Part shown: piece after piece, positions 7,983 to 19,474 of the stretch
Layout of the letters: each line of letters starts with the position of its first letter
Position numbering within the stretch: position 1 is the stretch's first letter
Origin: Planctomyces sp.
GTDB taxonomy: Bacteria; Planctomycetota; Planctomycetia; Planctomycetales; Planctomycetaceae
Length of the DNA stretch: 64,000 nt
Direction of reading: 5' to 3'
NCBI GenBank assembly: GCA_019636235.1
Contig: JAHBXW010000003.1
Coordinates: forward strand, 126,001 to 190,000
Notes under the pieces: generated by a model
Told to the model about the DNA's origin: nothing
The model's database searches: none
Seen by the model: only the letters and a program-made list of their open reading frames with translations
Position numbers and translations under genes: made by a program

Positions 7983-9536
7983 TCAGACCACCGCCGCCTC
8001 AATCTCAGCGTCCGAATCGGGCACGGGATGCGCCTCGATGACCCGCATCGTTCGCCATCGCCCCCCCTGAAACCGGATCAACAGTCCGACCCCCAGCACG
8101 GTGATGTTCAGCGTCGCCGCCCACCAGCAGGCCCACAGCGACGGCGAGGCCCCCTGCTCGCTGAGCATCGTCAGAACGCCCCAGTTCGGAAGGCGTTCGG
8201 CGTACTGCACCGCGAGGATCGACGGCACGACCATCAGGAACCAGCCCGTCAGAAACGTGAACACCAGCGAGAACCGGGTATCCCCCGCGCCCCGAATGCC
8301 ATTCCCAAACACGATCGCCATGGCATCGAACATCGCGTAGGCCGCCACGAACCGCAGCAACACCGTCACCACCGGCCGCACCTGCTCGAACTCCGCCGCC
8401 GCAGCAGCGTCCTTCGGCGACAACGCGTACGGCGCCAGCAGCCAGTCCGGAACCAGCACGTACAGCACCGCGAAAGCGAACATGTACGCCAGCGACAGCC
8501 AGTGCGCCCGCCAGACGCTCCGTGCCGCAATCTCCGGCCGACCCTCTCCGATCCGCCGCCCGACGATTGTCAGCACCGCGGTCCCCAGCCCCATCATCGG
8601 AATGAAGGCCAGCGAGTTCAGGTTGAACGCCAGATTCGTCGCCGCCAAAGGCACTGTCCCCAGCCGGCCGATCACCAGCACCAGCAGCAAATACGCCCCG
8701 ATGTCCACCAAAAACTGCACGCCGTTCGGCAATCCGAACCGCAACATCCTCCGAAGCAGTCCGGCATCCAGCCGCTGTTCCGCACGAAAGGGGTATCGCT
8801 CCCGGCGATTGGTCCGGCGGATCATGTACGCGAACGCGGCGCAGGCGGCGACGTTCGCTATCACGGTCGCCAGCGCCGCGCCCCGGATGCCCATCTTCGG
8901 AAATGGTCCGAATCCGAAGATCAGCACGTAGTCCAGCCCGATGTTCACCAGGCTGGAGAACAGATTCACCCACATCAGCGTCGAATTCTGACCGCGGCCG
9001 CTGAAGAACGTCGACAGCGTCGCGCTCAGCAGCATCGGCGCGGAACCGAGGCAGAGAATCGCGAAGTATTCGCTTTCGAGACGGACGACTTCCGGAGTGT
9101 GCTCCAGGACCGAGAACAGTCGCGAGAGAAACGGCGCCCCGATCATCAGCGCCAGGCCGAAGGCCAGCGCCAGCCAGATGCCCTGCCACAGCGAAGCCGC
9201 CACGCGGTCCCGCCGGCCCGCCCCGTGGTACTGCGCGACGAACGTGTTGGTGTAGATCGCCACGCCATACGGAAACGCCAGCGCGGTCCAGTGGAACATG
9301 CCCGCCGGCATCGCTGCCGCCAGCGCGTCGACCGACAGCCAAGTCAGGAAGATGCGGTCCACGACGTGCATCAGCGACAGCGACCCGGAGCTGACGATCA
9401 GCGGGATCGCGACCTGCAGCAATTCGGCGACCGAGCCGGGCGGCGCGCCCGGACTTTCGTCGGCCGGGCCGTCCGCCCTGGAGCGTCCAGGCGGTTTGCG
9501 TGGCGAGGCGGTCGACGACATGGCGAGAGCTTCCAT
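7983..9536 (-). CDS. MATE-family multidrug/sodium antiporter
   Basis: A 517-residue polytopic membrane protein with about 12 helices in two related halves. Typical MATE features are an early IPLIVSSGSLSLMHVVDRIFL segment, GxxxFxxxxPYG, and a late GNGIRGAGDTR loop. The family exports cationic drugs or metabolites in exchange for Na+ or H+; the substrate here cannot be read from sequence. The first 35 residues are Pro/Ser/Arg-rich and variable. The start could be the ATG at 9536 or the one at 9521 (MSSTAS). It is divergent from the secreted metalloprotease gene. Confidence 0.9.
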   Translation of the reverse strand: MEALAMSSTASPRKPPGRSRADGPADESPGAPPGSVAELLQVAIPLIVSSGSLSLMHVVDRIFLTWLSVDALAAAMPAGMFHWTALAFPYGVAIYTNTFVAQYHGAGRRDRVAASLWQGIWLALAFGLALMIGAPFLSRLFSVLEHTPEVVRLESEYFAILCLGSAPMLLSATLSTFFSGRGQNSTLMWVNLFSSLVNIGLDYVLIFGFGPFPKMGIRGAALATVIANVAACAAFAYMIRRTNRRERYPFRAEQRLDAGLLRRMLRFGLPNGVQFLVDIGAYLLLVLVIGRLGTVPLAATNLAFNLNSLAFIPMMGLGTAVLTIVGRRIGEGRPEIAARSVWRAHWLSLAYMFAFAVLYVLVPDWLLAPYALSPKDAAAAAEFEQVRPVVTVLLRFVAAYAMFDAMAIVFGNGIRGAGDTRFSLVFTFLTGWFLMVVPSILAVQYAERLPNWGVLTMLSEQGASPSLWACWWAATLNITVLGVGLLIRFQGGRWRTMRVIEAHPVPDSDAEIEAAVV

Positions 9537-9841
9537 TCACCGCCCACGGGGGCGGAACCGGACCACCGGGCTGAGGACGAAAACGTCGGCGAGGCCTGCC
9601 CGTCCAGTGGCGATGGCCGTTTGTTCCGGAGCGGAAATGTTGGGAGCGATGCTGCCGAAATGCAACATCCCGGTAAAATGCCACGTCGGAGCAGAGGCGC
9701 TGGCTTTCTGACCCGGCTCCCCGGCGGCAGGTTCGCGTTCCGTTTCGGCCGTCGGTTAAACTATTCACACTGCAGAAGACAGGCAGCCCACCCCCAGGTG
9801 CTGGTCTGGTTTCAGGGTACTCCTCGGGAGGCAACTGCGCG
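9537..9841. other. Divergent intergenic region, no gene seen
   Basis: About 305 bases between the MATE gene and the metalloprotease gene. It must hold promoters for both directions. A less GC-rich patch near 9758-9772 is the only compositional feature. I see no convincing -35/-10 pair, RNA gene or repeat. Confidence 0.5.
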
Positions 9842-12454
9842 ATGGTTCAGTCACGGTCATTCCTCGCGGCGCTCGCGGCGCTGGCGATCCTGTCAGCCGG
9901 GCGGCCCGCCCCCGCTCAGGAACAACCCGCCAAGTCCAAGTACGATCAACTCATCGAAGGCAAAACCAAGATCGAGGGCCTGTGGACGCTGTTTCACAAG
10001 GAACAGCAGCTACTCGTGGACTTCAAACAGTCCGATCTCAACAAGGAATACATCGTTCTGCCGTCGATCGCCCGCGGCGTGTCCAGCGGCAGCGTGATCG
10101 GCGGCATGTCCTGGCAGGAGGACGACGACATCATCTGGACCTTCAAGAAGGTCGATGAAAAGCTGTTCGTCATCCGCCGCAATGTCCGGTATCGGGCCGC
10201 GCCCAACAGCCCCGAGGCCAAGGCGGTCGAGCTCGCGTACTCCGATTCCGTCCTCTACGCCCTGCCGATTCTGGCGACGTCCCCGCGACAGACGCTGCTG
10301 GTCGACGTCACGCCGATCTTCATGAATGACGATTTGAACATCGGCCGGGCGCTGGGCGCGTTCCGCCTGGCGATGGACCGCACCACCTGGGGCAAGCTCA
10401 AGGCGTTTCCGAACAATCTCGAACTGCAGGTCAACGCCGTGTACAGCGGCACGGGCGTCTCCACCGTCCCCGATTCCCGCGGCGTGCAGGTCGGCGTCCA
10501 CTACAGCATCAGTCCGCTGCCGGCCGTCGGCTCGAATGGCTACAAGCCGCGCGTCGCGGACGATCGCGTCGGCTACTTCCTGACGGCCGTCAAGGACTAT
10601 TCCAACCGGGACGACGACGACCACTTCGTCCGTTACATCACCCGCTGGGATCTCCGCAAGCGGGACGCCAGCCTCGAAGTCTCGCCGCCCGAGAAGCCGA
10701 TCGAGTTCTACATCGAGAAGACCTGCCCGGTGTTTCTGCGGCCGACCGTCGAGGCCGGCATTCTCGAATGGAACAAGGCCTTCGCCAAGATCGGCTTCGC
10801 CAACGCGATCCGCGTGCAGCATGAAGAGGATCTCGAAGCCCAGATCGGCATCGACATCGATCCCGAAGACGTCCGCTACAACTTCTTCCGCTGGATCACG
10901 GCCGACGCCGGCTTCGCCATGGGCCCCTCGCGCGTCGATCCCCGCACCGGTCAGATCCTGGACGCCGATATTATCTTCGATGCCGGTTTCCTCGACAGCT
11001 GGAAGTCCCAGTACGAAACCTTCACCCCGCAGACCGCGGAGTCCCTGATCCCCAACTGGCTGGGGCAGGAAGCCACCGTCCCGCACGGCCTGCACTCGCA
11101 TCATTCCGGCTGCTCCTACTGCCGGGACATGCAGCACCAGATGGGTTTCGCCGCGGCGGTGATGCTCGGCCGGGGGGCCACGCCCGACGGCAAGCTGCCC
11201 GAGCAGCTCGTCCACCAGGGCCTGAAGGAGGTCGTGATGCACGAAGTCGGGCATACGCTCGGCCTGCGCCACAACTTCCGCGCCAGCGCCTGGAAGACGC
11301 TGGAGGAGATCAACCATCCGGAGAAAAGCCTCGTCGAGCCGACGGTGGCGTCGGTCATGGACTACACCCCCGCCAACATCGCCACCAAGGGCGCGCCGCA
11401 GGGCGCGTACTACACGACGACCCTCGGTCCGTATGACGATTGGGCGATCGCCTATGGCTACAGCGTCCTCAAAGGAGACGAAAAGGCCGAACTCGCGAAA
11501 ATCGCCGCCCGCTCGGGCGAGGCCGGCCTCGAGTACCTCACCGATGAGGACACCCGCGGCCTGGTCGACTCCGACCCGCTGTCGAACCGGTTCGACCTCG
11601 GCAAGGACTCGCTGGCCTATGTCCGCCGGCAACTCCAGAACTCGACCGAGCTCATGCCGGAAATCATCGAGAAGGGCGTCAAGGACGGCGAAGGCTATCA
11701 GCGGGCCACGCAGATGTTCGGCCTGCTGTTCCGCGAATACTGGCGCGCGGCCGGCTTCGCCGCCCGCTTCCCCGGCGGCGTGTACGTCAGCCGCGATCAC
11801 AAGGGGGACGCCGGCCAGCGCCCGCCATTCCAGCCGGTCAGCCCGGCCGAGCAGCGCGAAGCCATGCAGCTCCTCACCGAGTTCGTGTTCGCGCCGCCGA
11901 AGATCGAAGGCAGCCAGTTGAACTACCTGGCCGTTTCGCGCTGGCGTCACTGGGGCACGCCCAACGTGTTCCGGCTCGACATGCCCATCCACGAGCAGGT
12001 GCTGGACGCGCAGTCGATGGTCCTGCGGCAGCTTATGAATTCCACAACGCTGCGGCGGATCCTGGACAATGAGTTCAAGACCCCCGCCGACCAGGAGGCC
12101 TACACGCTGGCCGAGCACCTGCAGTCGATCGTCGACGGCATCTTCGGCGAATGGAAGCCGGCGGATCAGAAGGGCGAGTACACCGTCCGCGCTCCGATGA
12201 TTTCCGGGTTCCGCCGCAACCTGCAGCGGGAAACCATCCGGCAGTTCGCAGCCCTGACGACTCAGTCGACGGGGCCTGAGGACGCACGAACGCTCGCCCG
12301 TATGCACCTGCAGTCGCTGCAGGCCAAGATCGGCGCCATGCTCCAGAATGGCGAACTGAAGCTGGACGACTATACCCGCGCCCACCTGCAGGACTGCCAG
12401 TCGCGGATCGCGCAGGCGCTCGAAGCGAAGGTCAGCCTGCCCAGCGTGAACTGA
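9842..12454 (+). CDS. Secreted zinc-dependent metalloprotease (metzincin-like, DUF5117/DUF4953 type)
   Basis: An 870-residue protein. Residues 1-26 are a Sec signal peptide ending near APAQE. The zinc site is HEVGHTLGLRH, with H467, E468, H471 and H477, a full HEXXHXXGXXH metzincin signature. SVMDYTPAN follows about 30 residues later and can serve as the Met-turn. The N-terminal half matches my recollection of the DUF5117/5118 regions that accompany this catalytic domain in large secreted proteases of Planctomycetes and Bacteroidetes. The cysteines in CSYCRDMQHQ precede the catalytic helix. The ATG at 9842 gives a proper signal peptide. A frame of 830 codons lies antisense to it and is treated as a shadow. 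Substrate unknown; role in extracellular or periplasmic protein degradation is inferred. Confidence 0.92.
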   Translation: MVQSRSFLAALAALAILSAGRPAPAQEQPAKSKYDQLIEGKTKIEGLWTLFHKEQQLLVDFKQSDLNKEYIVLPSIARGVSSGSVIGGMSWQEDDDIIWTFKKVDEKLFVIRRNVRYRAAPNSPEAKAVELAYSDSVLYALPILATSPRQTLLVDVTPIFMNDDLNIGRALGAFRLAMDRTTWGKLKAFPNNLELQVNAVYSGTGVSTVPDSRGVQVGVHYSISPLPAVGSNGYKPRVADDRVGYFLTAVKDYSNRDDDDHFVRYITRWDLRKRDASLEVSPPEKPIEFYIEKTCPVFLRPTVEAGILEWNKAFAKIGFANAIRVQHEEDLEAQIGIDIDPEDVRYNFFRWITADAGFAMGPSRVDPRTGQILDADIIFDAGFLDSWKSQYETFTPQTAESLIPNWLGQEATVPHGLHSHHSGCSYCRDMQHQMGFAAAVMLGRGATPDGKLPEQLVHQGLKEVVMHEVGHTLGLRHNFRASAWKTLEEINHPEKSLVEPTVASVMDYTPANIATKGAPQGAYYTTTLGPYDDWAIAYGYSVLKGDEKAELAKIAARSGEAGLEYLTDEDTRGLVDSDPLSNRFDLGKDSLAYVRRQLQNSTELMPEIIEKGVKDGEGYQRATQMFGLLFREYWRAAGFAARFPGGVYVSRDHKGDAGQRPPFQPVSPAEQREAMQLLTEFVFAPPKIEGSQLNYLAVSRWRHWGTPNVFRLDMPIHEQVLDAQSMVLRQLMNSTTLRRILDNEFKTPADQEAYTLAEHLQSIVDGIFGEWKPADQKGEYTVRAPMISGFRRNLQRETIRQFAALTTQSTGPEDARTLARMHLQSLQAKIGAMLQNGELKLDDYTRAHLQDCQSRIAQALEAKVSLPSVN

Positions 12455-12507
12455 GTTCCGCCGCCGGCCAGCCCCTGGCTGCCGGCGAGACGCAATCGCC
12501 ATGCACG

Positions 12508-12535
12508 ACGGCTCGCCGGGAAACCGGCGAGCCGT
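12508..12535. terminator. 12-bp GC-rich hairpin with GAAA loop
   Basis: A perfect 12-bp stem (12508-12519 with 12524-12535) closed by a GAAA tetraloop, lying between two convergent genes. A short T-run (TTT) follows on the plus strand. It probably ends the metalloprotease transcript and may act in both directions. Confidence 0.6.
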
Positions 12536-12623
12536 TTACTTGCGCAGCCCGCGCGAGCAGGGGCTCGGGCGGCCTTCGCCCGGCGCCAATCCGGCGGAGC
12601 CGGATCGCTACGTCGTTGCCGTC

Positions 12624-13889
12624 TCAGCGGCCCCGCCAGCGATCGACGTGCAACTGGCCCCGCCCGCTCTGCCCACCGGGCCAGCCGCCGCGGCGCCATT
12701 GCCCCTGCCCGTTGTCCACCTGCTCCCCCGAGAAGTGGAACGTCTGGTCCGCGGCCGTCCACACCGGCTCCTCCTCCGCCAGGTCCGCAATGCCCAGCAT
12801 CCGCTTGATCAGCCGCGCCGTCACCAGCGAAACCGTCAACAGCGCGAACATCGCCGCCGCGCCCAGCGGCACGATCACCGGCCCCGCCCCCAGGTATCGC
12901 TCCGCCGGATACCACAGCCACGGCCAGAGCAACAGCGTCAGCAATGCCGCCAGGCTCAGGTAGGGCCCATACGGAATCACCCGGTCCGCCCGTATGAAGA
13001 TCCAGCGGAAGATCACCACCACCAACCCGCACGCCGGGGCCAGAAAGAACACCAGCACCATCGGCTGCCAGCCCAGGAAGCTGCCCATCATCGCCATCAG
13101 GATCACGTCGCCCAGCCCCATCGCCTCCTGCCGCAAGGCCCAGTGGCCCAGGATCCGCACCCCCCACACCATCCCGCCGCCCACCAGCACCCCCGCCACG
13201 CTGGCCGCCAGCCCATGCCAGTGCGGATGCGCCATGATCCACCCGGGAATCTCCGGCAGCATCCCTCGCGAATCGCCGAACAGCGTCCGGTTCTCGAACC
13301 ACACCGGAACCAGGTGCACGCAGCCCGTCGCCACGCCCCCGAACAGGCCCACGGCCAGCACCGGCAGCGTCGCGCCGTCCGGAATGATCTGCAGGTCGAA
13401 GTCGATGAACGTCGCCACGATCAGCCCGCAGATCAGCACCATGTGGTACGAGTACCGCAGCAGCACGAACGTCGTGATCGACATCCCCCGCAGGCCCGGG
13501 ACCGCCTGCGGGCCCATCGGCGACCACGTCGTCGTCGACTCCAGCGGAGTCACGATCCCGTAACCTGCCTCGCACCAGAACACGACCACGAACAGCGACG
13601 CCGTCAACAGTTCGATCAGCGGATACCGCGGGGAAATCCGAGCCCGGCAGTTCCGGCAGCGTCCCCGCAGCGCCAGCCAGCCGAAAATCGGAATGTTGTC
13701 ATGCCAGCGGATCCCGACGCCGCAGCGCCGGCATTGCGACGGCCGGTCCCACAGTTCCTTCAACGAGGGCCAGAACTCCTCGCGGAGAGGGATGCGGTAA
13801 ATGCAGACATTCAGAAAGCTGCCGACGATCGACCCGAACAGAAACAGGAACGGGTAAACGATCCAGGGAGGCAGATCGAGCACGATCAC
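12624..13889 (-). CDS. Prepilin peptidase (A24 family, PilD-like)
   Basis: A 421-residue membrane aspartic protease. The N-terminal methyltransferase-type region has FGSIVGSFLNVCIYRIP and a zinc-binding pair of CxxC motifs (C53, C56, C78, C81). The two catalytic aspartates lie in FIDFDLQIIPDG and in GLGDVILMAMMGSFLGW. It cleaves and N-methylates type IV prepilins or pseudopilins. It is longer than the usual 250-290 residues because of an insert between the zinc region and the first aspartate and a hydrophilic C-terminal tail. Its ATG overlaps the stop of the shikimate kinase gene by four bases (ATGA), so the two are translationally coupled. The other peptidase in the window, at 60513-61184, lacks the zinc domain. 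Confidence 0.92.
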   Translation of the reverse strand: MIVLDLPPWIVYPFLFLFGSIVGSFLNVCIYRIPLREEFWPSLKELWDRPSQCRRCGVGIRWHDNIPIFGWLALRGRCRNCRARISPRYPLIELLTASLFVVVFWCEAGYGIVTPLESTTTWSPMGPQAVPGLRGMSITTFVLLRYSYHMVLICGLIVATFIDFDLQIIPDGATLPVLAVGLFGGVATGCVHLVPVWFENRTLFGDSRGMLPEIPGWIMAHPHWHGLAASVAGVLVGGGMVWGVRILGHWALRQEAMGLGDVILMAMMGSFLGWQPMVLVFFLAPACGLVVVIFRWIFIRADRVIPYGPYLSLAALLTLLLWPWLWYPAERYLGAGPVIVPLGAAAMFALLTVSLVTARLIKRMLGIADLAEEEPVWTAADQTFHFSGEQVDNGQGQWRRGGWPGGQSGRGQLHVDRWRGR

Positions 13890-14437
13890 CGGCGGATCTC
13901 CGACGCGTCCGGCGCGGTCGCGTCCGGCCCCAGCCGGTCGATGATCTCAGTCACCAGGCTCTCCACATCCCGATCCGCAGTGGGCAGCTCCAACGTTGCG
14001 GTCTGAGCATAAAGCGGCTCGCGGACGGCGAGAAGCTGCCGGACCTCGACTTCCGGAGGCAGGCCCGTCAGCGCGGGACGCTGACCCGCACTCGCCGGAT
14101 CCGCCGCCAGCCGGGCGAGAATCGTCGGGGCGTCGGCCTGCAGCCAGATCACCGGCCCCGCGCTGCGCATCCGCTCCCGCGTCCGCGCGTCGAGCACCGC
14201 GCCCCCCCCCGAAGCCACGACCCGCGGCGATCCGTCCAGCAACTCCTCCAGCAGTTCCGCTTCCAGCCGCCGGAACTCCGCTTCGCCCGCGTCGCGGAAG
14301 ATGTCCGCGATGCTTCGGCCGGCGCGGCGCACCAGCTCCACGTCCGCATCGACGAACGGCTGCCCCAGCCGCTCTGCGAGCCGAGCGCCGATCCGCGACT
14401 TCCCCGTCCCCCGGTAGCCGATCAGTGTGATGGTCAT
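13886..14437 (-). CDS. aroK: Shikimate kinase
   Basis: A 183-residue P-loop kinase that phosphorylates shikimate at the 3-hydroxyl, step five of the shikimate pathway to aromatic amino acids. The Walker A motif is GYRGTGKS at residues 7-14. FVDADVELV follows, holding the substrate-binding Asp, and VASGGGAVLD is the glycine-rich shikimate-binding loop. The lid region has GQRPALTG. Length and motif order are standard. It overlaps the prepilin peptidase start by four bases; the pairing looks like chance operon membership. Confidence 0.95.
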   Translation of the reverse strand: MTITLIGYRGTGKSRIGARLAERLGQPFVDADVELVRRAGRSIADIFRDAGEAEFRRLEAELLEELLDGSPRVVASGGGAVLDARTRERMRSAGPVIWLQADAPTILARLAADPASAGQRPALTGLPPEVEVRQLLAVREPLYAQTATLELPTADRDVESLVTEIIDRLGPDATAPDASEIRR

Positions 14438-14572
14438 TCGCAGATTTGTTTGAACCGACGGTGTCGCCGCAACGTATCGGGACTTTCAGTGAAGGGACAG
14501 CTTAGAATCGCAACCTCGTCGCGCCGCAGCTGAACTGATCTGCCGCACTCGCCTGGCCTCGCTCGACATCGC

Positions 14573-15946
14573 ATGTCCACGACCCGCCGAACGAAATGGA
14601 CCCTGGCCGTCGTTGCGGTGGCCGTCGTCTGCGGCATCTGGCTCGCCGGACGCTGGCTGGGCCAGCCGCCCGAGTTCCAACTCAGCGACGGCCGCACCAT
14701 CCGACTGCTCGCGGCGGGCACGTCCATCGACTACTCCAGCGACGGTTTTGCCAAATCGACGCTCCGGAGCTGGCTGCCTCTCCAGCTCACGAATTGGCTG
14801 GGTTCCGTCACGGAGATCTCAGCGCAAGTCCAAAACAACGCCGCCGGGGCGCCCAACCTGAAGCTGCTGTTCGTGTCGAATGAGGACGCTGATCAGCTGC
14901 GGATGGAAGCCAACTTTCATTCCCGAATCGAGCTCGTCGAGTCCACCGGCTTTGCATTCCGGATTCCCCGGGGCGGTTACACGCAGTACGGCCAGCGGCA
15001 GCTCATTCTGTCCAGCGAGGTGTTTCCCCGGCGCGATCCGAAGTTCCTGGTCCGCGTGTTTGAACAGGACACCGAACGCCTGCTGATGGAAACCTGGATC
15101 AGGAACCCCGTCGCCGGCACGGCCTTTCCGACTTGGAAGGGGGAACCGCTGCCGCAGACGCAGGAAGATGCGGACGTCCGACTGACGTTGTCGAAGATCT
15201 CGATGTATGGCGACGAACCGAATCTGGCGGCGCACGTCGATTCGGAAGCTCGGCATCCCGCCTGGCGCGAACACGCTGTTTCAACGCAGTTCTCCGACGC
15301 GACCGGAAACGCTGGATCGCACCTGTCCCCGTTTGAGCCTGCCTGGAAAGTGACGGCGACGGTCCGCCGCACGCATCTCGCGGAGTTTGCCGCGGACGAA
15401 CGCTGGACGTTTGACCCCGTGCGCGCGCCCGCCGAGGGCGAGGTGCAATCGCCGGACGCCGAAGCAATCGTCCAGTCCGTCGCACTGGAAGCCGCCTGGC
15501 TGTCCGCGAGCGGAGTAGTCCGAATGGAAACCGGTCCGGGAGGCCAGCGGGAATCGAAATGGCTGCCGCCAAGAAATCCCGACCGTTCGGGAACGAGCAT
15601 CAGCAGCGGTTCGGAAATGGTCAATGGCCGCAGCATCAATTACTCGGAGATTGAGCACCCCACGCCGTTCTTCGCGGTCTACTACACGCCGCTGCCTCCT
15701 GGCGTCGAACTCATCTGCCTGGTGCACGATCAGTCCGGAGAGTTGCTGAACGCTCCCCACAGCTGGATGTCGACGTCTCTGCAGGGACGCACCTTGAGAA
15801 TTGCAGGTTTCCAGCCCTTGGAATCGACTGAGGCCGTCCGACTGACGTGCATCGTGCATGCCTCCCGGTCCTTTGAATTCCTCGTCACGCCCCCGGAGGA
15901 ACTGCGCGCGGCCGCCGCGTCCCCGCAGCCCTCCGCACCCCCCTGA
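14573..15946 (+). CDS. Membrane-anchored protein of unknown function
   Basis: A 457-residue product. Residues about 9-27 form a signal-anchor (WTLAVVAVAVVCGIWLAG). The rest is hydrophilic and beta-rich, with no motif I recognise and a Pro/Ala-rich end. The middle (ADVRLTLSKISMYGDEP) and a later ESTEAVRLTCIVHASRSFEFLV segment suggest extracytoplasmic beta-sandwich domains, but that is only an impression. It stands alone between shikimate kinase (divergent) and DNA ligase (same strand, 88 bases downstream). The start is the first ATG of the frame and gives a good anchor. Confidence 0.75.
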   Translation: MSTTRRTKWTLAVVAVAVVCGIWLAGRWLGQPPEFQLSDGRTIRLLAAGTSIDYSSDGFAKSTLRSWLPLQLTNWLGSVTEISAQVQNNAAGAPNLKLLFVSNEDADQLRMEANFHSRIELVESTGFAFRIPRGGYTQYGQRQLILSSEVFPRRDPKFLVRVFEQDTERLLMETWIRNPVAGTAFPTWKGEPLPQTQEDADVRLTLSKISMYGDEPNLAAHVDSEARHPAWREHAVSTQFSDATGNAGSHLSPFEPAWKVTATVRRTHLAEFAADERWTFDPVRAPAEGEVQSPDAEAIVQSVALEAAWLSASGVVRMETGPGGQRESKWLPPRNPDRSGTSISSGSEMVNGRSINYSEIEHPTPFFAVYYTPLPPGVELICLVHDQSGELLNAPHSWMSTSLQGRTLRIAGFQPLESTEAVRLTCIVHASRSFEFLVTPPEELRAAAASPQPSAPP

Positions 15947-16028
15947 GGCGCCATCCGCAGCCGCGCCCGGCCCCTCCGGCGACGACCGACCGGCCGCTTT
16001 ACCTTCGCCCCTCCACACGGTGCAATGA

Positions 16029-18134
<2,106 letters not shown>

Positions 18135-18208
18135 TTCCCATTGCCGCTCGCGACGGCACACGGGAAGATGAATCCGGACAGACACCGGCCCGTCAGTGGC
18201 CCGATTCG

Positions 18209-18955
18209 ATGACAGCCGCGCGCGAACCTGTGACGGTCGAAGAATATCTCGCCGCCGAACGCGCCAGCGATGTCCGCCATGAGTACTACGCGGGCGTTGT
18301 CAGGCCGATGCCCAGCGACGCCCAATCGGAGCCTCCTCGAATGACAGCGGCCGTGAAACGGACGACGCTTGATGAATACCTCGCCGCCGAACGTGCCAGC
18401 GACATCCGCCATGAGTATTACGCGGGGGTCGTCACGGCCATGGCCGGCGCCAGCTTCCGGCACAATCTCATCACAGGCAACATCGTCGGGGAATGCCGCA
18501 GAGAATTGGGAGACCGGCGCTGTTTTGTGCTGCCGTCCGACATGCGCGTCCGCACCCGCAGCACCCTGTTCGCGTATCCCGACGTCGTCATCGTCTGCGG
18601 CACTCCGGAATTCGAGGGGGATCGGGAGGACACGCTGCTGAATCCGACGGTCGTTATTGAAGTCCTGTCCGAGTCGACGGAGGCTTACGACCGGGGCGAC
18701 AAGTTCGCGCACTACCGTTCGATCGCTTCGCTGACGGAATACGTGCTCGTCGCCCAGGACCGCATGCGGGTCGAGCACTTCGTCCGCCAGCCGGACGGCC
18801 GCTGGCTGTTCTCGGAAAGCTCCGGTCCGGAGGCGGCCATCGCGTTCCCGGCGCTGGACGTGTCGCTGCCGCTGGCCGGCATTTACGCCAATGTGGAGTT
18901 TCCCCCGCAGCCGCCGCTGCTTCCCGGCGGTCCGGAACCGTTGCCGGCGGACTGA
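18209..18955 (+). CDS. Uma2-family (DUF820) putative endonuclease with duplicated N-terminus
   Basis: A 248-residue product of the PD-(D/E)XK-like Uma2 family. The core has AYPDVVIVCG, NPTVVIEVLSEST and the YDRGDKFAHYRSI segment expected of these proteins. Their biological role is unknown although they are numerous in Planctomycetes and Cyanobacteria. The N-terminal motif occurs twice: EEYLAAERASDVRHEYYAGV from residue 11, and DEYLAAERASDIRHEYYAGV 44 residues later. Both copies begin with an ATG (18209 and 18341) encoding MTAA. The usual family length fits a start at 18341 (204 residues). Neither start has a strong ribosome site, so the duplicated part may or may not be translated. Confidence 0.82.
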   Translation: MTAAREPVTVEEYLAAERASDVRHEYYAGVVRPMPSDAQSEPPRMTAAVKRTTLDEYLAAERASDIRHEYYAGVVTAMAGASFRHNLITGNIVGECRRELGDRRCFVLPSDMRVRTRSTLFAYPDVVIVCGTPEFEGDREDTLLNPTVVIEVLSESTEAYDRGDKFAHYRSIASLTEYVLVAQDRMRVEHFVRQPDGRWLFSESSGPEAAIAFPALDVSLPLAGIYANVEFPPQPPLLPGGPEPLPAD

Positions 18956-18962
18956 GGCGCGC

Positions 18963-18995
18963 AAAAAAAACGGACGTCTCTGAAGAGACGTCCGT
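18963..18995 (-). terminator. Intrinsic terminator of the ribosomal protein operon
   Basis: Read on the minus strand: a perfect 11-bp stem ACGGACGTCTC/GAGACGTCCGT with a 4-nt loop, then eight T residues. It lies 30 bases after the rplO stop and is the strongest intrinsic terminator in the window. Confidence 0.93.
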
Positions 18996-19024
18996 GCATG
19001 CGTTTCAGCAGCGGGCGACGGCGC

Positions 19025-19474
19025 TCAGTTCAGCGTTTCCACCGAACCGCCGGCCGACGTGATCTTCTCCTCCGCGGAGGCCGAGAACCGGTGGGCCTTC
19101 ACGGTCAGCTTCTTGGTCAATTCGCCGTTGCCGAGAATCTTCAGCGCGTCGTACTTCGCCTTGACGATCCCGCGCTCAGCGAGCGTCTCGGGACTGACGA
19201 CATCGCCGTTCTCAAACCGCTCGTTGAGCAGCGCGACGTTCAGCGAGAACACGCGATCCGCGAACTGGCGATTGTTGAAGCCGCGCTTCGCCAGGGTGCG
19301 GAACAGCGGCATCTGCCCGCCGGCGAAGACGATCTTCTTCGCGGCGCCGCGCCGGCTGCCCTGCCCCTTGTGGCCGCGGCCGGACGTCTTGCCATGCCCG
19401 GACCCCGGCCCCCGACCGACGCGTTTCCGCTTCTTGTGCTTTTGTATGCCGCGATGGACGTCGTCCAGAATCAT
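19025..19474 (-). CDS. rplO: 50S ribosomal protein L15
   Basis: A 149-residue protein with the basic, Gly-rich N-terminus of L15 ([25 protein letters not shown]), which threads into 23S rRNA, and a conserved globular end ([20 protein letters not shown]). The ATG at 19474 overlaps the rpsE stop by one base (TGATG). In most bacteria rpmD (L30) lies between rpsE and rplO and secY follows rplO. Here there is no room for rpmD, and the operon terminates directly after this gene. Confidence 0.97.
   Translation of the reverse strand: MILDDVHRGIQKHKKRKRVGRGPGSGHGKTSGRGHKGQGSRRGAAKKIVFAGGQMPLFRTLAKRGFNNRQFADRVFSLNVALLNERFENGDVVSPETLAERGIVKAKYDALKILGNGELTKKLTVKAHRFSASAEEKITSAGGSVETLN

Noticed and set aside
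10010-12502. 830-codon open frame antisense to the metalloprotease
   Set aside because: A GC-rich shadow frame with no motif; the plus strand has the signal peptide and HEXXHXXGXXH.
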